This document shows, piece after piece, positions 56,830 through 64,000 of a DNA stretch of 64,000 nucleotides. Source of the DNA: Lutraria lutraria. Its lineage: Eukaryota; Mollusca; Bivalvia; Venerida; Mactridae. The notes beneath the pieces are model-generated. The model made no database searches. It saw only the letters and a program-made list of their open reading frames with translations, and was not told where the DNA came from. How positions within the stretch are numbered: position 1 is the stretch's first letter; each line of letters starts with the position of its first letter. The stretch lies in the NCBI GenBank assembly GCA_964023205.1, contig OZ026847.1:5578819-5642818 (forward strand). Reading direction: 5' to 3'. The position numbers and the translations under genes are program-made.

Positions 56830-57013
56830 CACAGTCAAACCTATGGAACTAAGGTCACCCTCGCGAAAGACTGAAGTGGTCTTTATTGACAAGTTGCCTT
56901 TATTCCGAGGTCATTTAATTTGAACGAAATACTTAAAGACAGATTTTAAAGAATGGCCTTAATTCGCAGAATGGTCTGTATTCGGAGGTATCCGCTAACA
57001 CAGGTTTGACTGT
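56830..57013. mobile_element. MITE (ACAGTCAAACCTGTG family), copy 2
   Basis: Ends ACAGTCAAACCTATGG and CAGGTTTGACTGT are inverted. The interior 'ggtctttattgac...ttattccgaggtcattt' matches copy 1 at 45,336-45,510 in style. Confidence 0.75.
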
Positions 57014-58527
57014 ATAGATTATGGTCGACTTCAGATTCAACTTAGATGTCCTTATTACTAACGATCTAAATGCAACAATTTGTGAAAGTCTTATCGTGAA
57101 TAAACACGTTGTAAGCTGGCGTTGGTTCACGCGCCAAAAAAACTCAGTCGTTGACAGAAATTGGTGAATTACCACTGTGTCAAGGAACAGCTAGTAATCA
57201 ATTCTGTTGCTATCAGTACAAGTTTGACAAGTTTATTTGTACTCTCAGCACATACACACTAAGTGACATGAGGTTTAACAAATAAACAATAAAAATACGA
57301 CTATATAGTAAACCAGGCTGTTGGAAAAGTAAGTAAGAATGGTTAAATATTTATAAACATTAATAGGTTAAAAAATGAATGCATACTGGTACCAGTTACT
57401 TCAAAGATGACTACATGTGACGTATTATCAACCAGCTATGTGAGGTGATATTAGCCTAGTACTAGTGGTTTAAAGTTTTCGGAACAATAGATATAATTTT
57501 GCAAGTACATTGTATTAACAAGTTTTGAAACATTATTTTGTGGTCTTCATTTTCTTAAATGTTAAGCAATTTCTGTTAAATTGGGTAATACATACGTATC
57601 ATAATGTTTCTCAGAAACTTTCTTGGCAAAAGAGCAATTCATGATATAATGGAATATACTCATCTATTTCGTTTCTTTGGCACAACGATCATATGTGAAG
57701 TATGGCAATTAACATACAGAATAAATGACACAATTAACAAACTCGAGTACCGTGGATTCGATTGTACGTATAATATATCCAGAGATGGTTGCAAGCGTTG
57801 TGTACAGAATGGGCGTTTGTTACTTTATGACATACAAGTAATTATGAAAGGTTAGATATGTATACTGTCCCAACACTTCATATACATGTATATATTTATG
57901 ATCAAGTATCACAGGCCCTTAAATTGATACAGATCCTTAAACAATGTCTCTAGCATTAAAATAATAGCAGGTCTGATTACAAAGCAATGTTATTTATAAG
58001 AATATCTTATTAGAAATACGTCGCGTGAAAAAAAACGCCTACTTGACACATGTCCGCCTCCTTGACGCCCACGTCAGACCAATGTAAACTTTTGAACTCT
58101 CTTTTCTACCCACACCAATGTCAGTTTATAGAAGCATTAGGAAGTGGTATGGTGTTTTATGCGACAAATTTCAAATAAAGTTAACTAAGTCCGGAAAACA
58201 GATTGCCATTCGCAAGACAGGAACATATATAGTACTCATATAAACAATTTTAGTCAAGACAGTTTTAATTAAGTGCAGATACTTAGGCGCGCGTTACCCA
58301 TTCGCCTTGTGATATTCGTATTTAAAGACTTATTTAAGAATCATATCCTTAGAAAACACAAACCAACAGCTTATTAGACATGCAAAGCTACTATTTAAAC
58401 TTGCGGTTCACGGAAAAAGCAATAGGTTCATTGAGTATGTGATCAGAATAGTTTAAATCTGCCTTGCTACGCATAATAATCAACGTACTGAAAGCATTCA
58501 TGGAGACTGCACGCAGTACACAGATTT

Positions 58528-59293
58528 GCACTGCAACATGAAAAGGGAACTAGTTCAACAACTACATGGCGGATGTAGATGCAAGTAGTACTTAGGTCGC
58601 ATAAAAATTCATGCGCGCCGAGCGAGTAATGGTTAATGAAAGCCGAAATATCGTTCAGTTTCTAAAAACTGTTTCACTTAGGCTTAATATTTGCCGATCT
58701 CTTCTGATATTTGTCGGTTTCACCCGGTCGCTCAAATTAGTTCCTGGTCCTAGTTATTGGAAATGTAGGAAAGTTTTGGTTATAGATAAGTACATAAGAC
58801 GTACTTTCGGTTATAAAATATTTATAGATATATCCTACATATGGCATCAAATGAAAATATATGCTCTGTGCTTTCCATATAATAAAATTACCGACATAAA
58901 TTTTCAGACATTTTTTTCTAAATACGGGTTTCAGAAAACTTGGTAGTACTGATTTAGATCTTTATTTTGGAAAATGCAACCGTGGCCATTAGGTAATACA
59001 ATGTACATTAATCTTTTTTTTTTCATTATAGATGGTTATCATTTTATTACGTAAATCTGCCTTTAAAGCATTGATACCACATGTAGACTTATGTCGGTCT
59101 ATATAGACTGGATGAGACCGGAACACCCACATAGTATCCCCTTGAACGATTTTTGGAAACTGTACAGCTTTCCATAACCGTCACTGGCTTGGCACGCGTG
59201 GATTTTGATGCAGACCAAAGTACTACGTTTTTTCTACATCCGCCATGCGATTGTTAAAGTAGTTCCTGTTTCATGCTGCAGTGCAATTCAGCG
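58528..59293. mobile_element. 0.77-kb element with ~120-bp inverted repeats
   Basis: The left arm contains GCACTGCAACATG, ACATGGCGGATGTAGATGC and GAGTAATGGTTAATGAAAG. The right arm holds their inverted counterparts (CATGCTGCAGTGC, CTACATCCGCCATGCGA, CTTTCCATAACCGTCACTGG). The same sequence occurs once at 38,040-38,174. A 111-residue ORF inside has no recognised match. Confidence 0.65.
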
Positions 59294-60359
59294 TAAGTTC
59301 AGTTTCCATGAGTACTTTCAGAACTTAGAATTTCTTGTTTTATCCTCAAATGTGCATATTATGCTGTTAGAACGAGTGCGTGAACACTTATTTATTTTGC
59401 TTGCCCAAATGAGTGAAGCATTGAATGATATTTGAACCCTGAACCATGAGAGACATTGAGAGGACTTGGGCTCTCTGTCAGCTCACCATCCTGGTCTAGT
59501 ATGAACAACCCATGTACCAGAGAGGACAAAAATTAGCGGAAGATGAGCTTTCACCAAATAAATTCACCAATTTTCTACATCGTCCATAAAGAAAATCCAA
59601 CGGATGAGTAATTTGTTCGTTGGGTTGCTCGACAACAAAATTAAGATGTCGAATTTCTGGGATGTTCATGTATTACGTAAGTTATTGTACAAAGTATCCT
59701 CATAGAGTAAAGCAGAGTAGTTATGTCATAAAAACTTGTATTTTCTATAAAAAAAACACAGACCTTTTGTGAAAATATTTACGATTCGTCGCCTAATAAC
59801 GTGAACGTATTTTGAACGTACGATCGGTGCCAAAAAAGGATCGGTCGAGTTACCGAAATGCATTTGTTTTTATAGGTAAATGCAGGAATAGATACTAGTT
59901 ATTGAAATGACTGCTCTAAATGAAATATTACATTATCTTCAAAAGCAATCGTAAAAACATGACTATTCAATCATTGTCATTGTTTCAAATTCACTTCCTG
60001 TTATTGTCAATTGAAGTTTGACAACTTTTTAAAAGATATCTTTGAACTATGATTAAATACTGTTCACGATGATAATATTCTTTATGTAAAATCATTTTGA
60101 TTTCGTCATGAATGAGTGGATGTATCAATGGGTGATCAAAGTATAGAAGTTGCGTTACGGTAGTTTATCGTCATAAGTTTGTTGTGAATATGTTAGTTAA
60201 ATTATCGTATGAAATATTTTTTATTATTATTGTATAGAAGTAAACACTTTTGGAGTTAAATTTACTGTAATTCTGATAATTTGAAACAGAGATTTGTTAG
60301 AACGGATACAGTGTTGTAAATATACGTAGTAATAAGCGGTATGAAAATAAATCAGTGAA

Positions 60360-60560
60360 TCAACCGCCTTTACGCACTCACTTGCTTACATTAGTATTCA
60401 CGACGTAGAACAATAATATCGTTAACTTACAATTGAATGGAATAAACACACGACGGACGTCCATTTTTACACTGGTACATAAATGTTATAGCGTTTTGCG
60501 TTATACGTTCATTGTGTGCGTCTAAAGTGATTAATTTTTTTCTCAACAACGGTAAGTTTT
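60360..60560 (+). other. Possible non-coding first exon (weak)
   Basis: A locally CpG-richer stretch ends in CAACAACG|GTAAGTTTTT, a strong splice-donor-like sequence. No coding exon can be linked to it within the window, so this is only a hint of a gene running off the right edge. Confidence 0.15.
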
Positions 60561-60820
60561 TAATATTTTATCAATTAAGTACATTTATTATTGATTTTTG
60601 ATAATGGTTAATGTGTTTTAATTAGTGTTATCATTATTTTATTCATTATAATATTTCTATTATCATATTGATAGCTTTATCATTGACTTTGATTATAAGT
60701 TATAATTATTATGATTACTGTCGTCAAAATTAAACGATTCTTTTTCTTAAGAATAGATAGATAAAAAACCAAATCATCTAATTTATGATGATTTTATTAT
60801 ATAAATTCGATTTTCATTGA

Positions 60821-61001
60821 ACAGTGCAACCTCTCTAAAGCTACACCCTTTGGAAGTAGCAAACTTATGTTAAATTGTTGTTCAGATGTTGTTGCTCTAG
60901 AGAGGTTGAACTAATAATTAAATCATGCAGTGGGACAAATTTATGCTGTTGTTAAAGGGAGATTGATGCTCAAGAGGGCTGCTCTGGAGAGGTTGTACTG
61001 T
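60821..61001. mobile_element. MITE (CAACCTCTCCAAAGCAA family), copy 3
   Basis: Ends ACAGTGCAACCTCTCTAAAG and CTCTGGAGAGGTTGTACTGT are inverted repeats. An internal GTTGCTCTAGAGAGGTTGAA gives a third copy of the motif, as in the copy at 36,505. Confidence 0.75.
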
Positions 61002-61062
61002 ACATATAATAATTCATCTTGATATGTATCTATACGTTAGGGGCGTAAAAAATATACTAGTA

Positions 61063-61272
61063 CGGTGGAATCATTAATTTTCGTTGGGGATTTAATTTCG
61101 TGGATTTCATGGGTCGGCTCATCTACGAAATCAAATCCCCACGAATTTAAATGCAGAGATAATGCATTTCTTTTAAAAAATCTAAAACCACGAATTTATG
61201 TCCCCTTGAAATAGCCATTTTAGCAGAAACCACGAAAATTTAGCCCAACGAATATAAATGAAAATACAGTAT
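61063..61272 (+). mobile_element. MITE (TGGAATCATTAATTTTCG family), fullest copy
   Basis: It runs from TACGGTGGAATCATTAATTT to AATGAAAATACAGTAT, with internal CATCTACGAAATCAAATCCC and CACGAATTTATGTCCCC. The shorter copy in receptor intron 1 (7,015-7,172) is an internal-deletion version. Confidence 0.75.
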
Positions 61273-64000
61273 ATATTTGTTTCTTGTTACATGCTCATTA
61301 AAATAGGGCAGATGAGTAGGGACTTTTATACTTATTTTCTCTTAATTGCGTGGACGGATAAAACGTTAGACATTGGACGTACAGTACATCGGGCCTGAAT
61401 GAAATATCTAGGGACGCGGGGAAATTTATAGGGTATATGTCGGGTAATCGGAAACGCACAATTTTTACGCTTTATGAAGGTAGGGACACGTATTGGTGTA
61501 TGAATGTTTTGCGACTTTTGTTTATTGGTTTTTATCAGATGTAGTTTTTTTAGTTTTTTATATTTACTTTCAACATGGTTATAAAATGACTAATACGATT
61601 TTCTTTTCAAAATAGCGTCAAAATGTGTAATAGGAATCTAATTTACTTGTAAAGTCTGTATTCTAGTAACAAAAAAGAACATCGATTATGATCTGTTTAA
61701 AAATAATTCAAAAGGTAATGGCAATTTAAACAATTAAAAATAACTGCATTGAACATGGGTGATCGATATAATATTTTCACCGTTCGATAAAATCGCGATA
61801 AATCGTGATAAATCGTAATATCGATCTCTATTAACTAAAATGTATAGAAACTGTTCATTCTGATAGAATTCATGTTGTATGTTAGGTTAGAGTTTGTGAA
61901 CACAGCACATGTCCTCTGTGTTAGTTTTGTTGAAGACTTAAGCATGCATGTCTAAGGCTATTCAATTCTTATATGATTCTCCATACGTTAATATGAATAT
62001 ATACATTCCGCTGTGTGTTATAGTGATATACTGCACTTCTCATAAAATATACTTTAGTTACGTTTGCTTGCGACCTTCATACGCGATCACATTAATTAAT
62101 CATGTTGCTGTGGTATGCAGTCTGGGGCATATTTTCTATGATTCGCATCCGTTGATAGATACAATGCAGAAATCTTTAACTAACATACACTGAACAATTT
62201 ATTCAAAATAAAAACTATCTTAAACAATATCTGAATGTTAAATACTTTCAAGATTTCAAGATTTATTCAGAACATCAATTATATAACAATACATAAAATT
62301 GTGAATTAGGTCAAAGATGACCCCTGATCACAATATCAATATAAAATGTTTCTGCATAGTCTACAACTTATTTTTATCAATTTATAGTTTTGTATTAATT
62401 AATTTTGGATTAATTCACACTGGACGCTAGACCGTGATGTTATAATAATTGAGATCGGTCTCCATGAAGCTCAAATCTCATATATTGTACTTAAATGTTA
62501 ATTATGAACAGACAATAATGAAATTATTGCTACATTAATTTGACAAAATAAATAATCTGAACATGTATATATATATTAATTAGCTCTATATTTCAGTCAA
62601 CACTAATACTTTGAGAATGGAATTGGAATTTGAGAACGGAGACTGTCCTCAAGTTTTATAACCTCTGGGCCAGTAAGCCGAATATTCAGCTTCAAACGCG
62701 GTTACATGTGTATATTGTTGGATATTTTTTAGAGGGCAGGATGGAGAAGGCAATTTGAATTAATAATATTATGAGTATCAAAATTCACGTACAGTGTATT
62801 AAAATCCACAGAAATGCCGATAAGCTCTTTCCTCCGATTAAAGTTAATTACATGTACTTATAAACACAGCTATAGATGTTATCATTTATTTGTTAATATG
62901 TCTTTTATAAGGTTGATCAGAGTGACTTGTAACTTTACCCGTATTAACATTAATCCGGCAGCAAGTAATCTTGATTTCACTCAGTCTATATAAACAAGTT
63001 TCAAATGAAGTTTTATGTCCACTCATCGTTCCGGTCCATTTCAGTTCTTTTTTAAGATCGAATTTTCTGAATTTGAAGCGTCGATAAGAACCGAAGATTT
63101 CGAAAACCATATTTATATGTCCTTCGTTTTTCAGCTCATTTTCTACGAAATAATATCCTCTTTAATTCAATGGAGATTTTGTTTAAATCGGTGTTTTAAA
63201 TAACGTGTTGAATTTTCGTGGGTCACTATTTTCAACCGATCGACTTTATCTAAATATACATAGTATATGTTACTGTTACATTTATGTAGTTAGATAATTG
63301 CAAGTTCATTTTCACTTCTAGGTGTTTGTTTTCCAATGTGCGATAGTGCAGAGGGACTTCGATTGCTTAGTTGATGAGTAAAATTAATGAAGAGGTATAA
63401 TAATACTTGCATGAAAACAATCAATACTTAGCGGAACATTCATAGACATGGAACCGTATTATAAAGAAATGAGAGAATATTTCTTCCAAATGTTTTATCA
63501 CCCCCGCGTATAAGCATGGGATTGTGGGATTGAAACGAAGGTAAACGTGAGAAAGTAAGTGTATGTACATATATATATATCAGTATGCTCTTTAACAGTG
63601 ACATGCTAGCTTTTTGCAAAGCTTAAATGCTCCGTGAATCCACAGGGCTGCTTGTATAAGAGATAACAATATAAATATATAGCCAGGGGGATTTTGGCAC
63701 CAACATCAATTTCAATGAAAACTCGTGGTAAAAAGATGCTATAGCACATTATCAATCTATTTTTTTTTAAATATAGGTCACCACGCAATATCAAAAAAAA
63801 AATAGTGTTCTATTTTTAACAAGGACAACAATGCAATTCTTACAAAAAAATCAAAATGTGTCGTAAAATGTGTCGTAAAATATAATATCCGAGGCCACTT
63901 TCAAAGAAAAATGACAATCGAGCAATGCTTTTTTGTAATATTAACAATTTTGTGTCGCACGGAACAGATTTATAAGAAAAGTACAGTATTAGGGGCCTAC
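61273..64000. other. AT-rich stretch with no recognised gene
   Basis: Short ORFs of 60-80 codons appear on both strands with no family resemblance, conserved motif or codon pattern. A small direct repeat (AAATGTGTCGT twice) lies near 63,854-63,875. Nothing else is supported. Confidence 0.5.

Noticed and set aside
57604..57855. 83-codon ORF with a Cys-rich end (GFDCTYNISRDGCKRC)
   Set aside because: No signal peptide, neighbouring exon or family match could be recognised; too weak to call.

Overview
The window is AT-rich, intron-bearing and full of transposable elements, and no bacterial-type gene organisation is visible. The repeat content suggests a bivalve mollusc, plausibly a heterodont clam. 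It includes tRNA-headed SINEs ending in a GCGTTAAATC-type tail, dispersed 'gaccttgacc...' and 'caagaggg...gatggcc...cgctcacctgag' repeats, and many short TIR elements. The species assignment is inference from repeat style only.

Two protein-coding loci are well supported. (1) At about 2.1-27.6 kb there is a head-to-tail segmental duplication. Each copy carries one intact two-coding-exon seven-transmembrane receptor of the secretin/adhesion (class B, methuselah-like) type, 893 and 896 residues, with a signal peptide and a long cysteine-rich ectodomain. The duplication includes the promoter (TATA box, inferred 5' UTR exon and intron), both coding exons and several kb downstream. The two copies have since collected different transposon insertions, so each is an empty-site control for the other. 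(2) On the minus strand at 35.4-47.6 kb there is a complete eight-coding-exon gene for a strongly diverged actin-like protein of 370 residues. I assembled it by hand from GT-AG junctions with matching phases. Several nucleotide-site residues of actin are changed and the C-terminal tail is new. Its introns hold many mobile elements, including a 6.7-kb intron with a 1.09-kb TIR element and a 4.6-kb long-TIR structure that carries a 5'-inverted Jockey-type LINE.

A third possible gene is a 369-residue ORF on the minus strand at 50.1-51.2 kb with CxxC motifs and a C-terminal coiled coil, probably of mobile-element origin.

The rest is relic material. There are LINE tails (0.6 kb and 27.8 kb), a possible piggyBac fragment (28.8 kb), two decayed SGNH-hydrolase-like ORFs (29.4 and 32.6 kb), the 3' end and LTR of a Gypsy-type retroelement (30.05-30.48 kb), gag-like retroelement relics at the ends of both duplication units, at least four MITE families, several near-perfect hairpins and degenerate tandem arrays. 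From about 54 to 64 kb I see no convincing gene, only MITEs, hairpins and a 0.77-kb TIR element.
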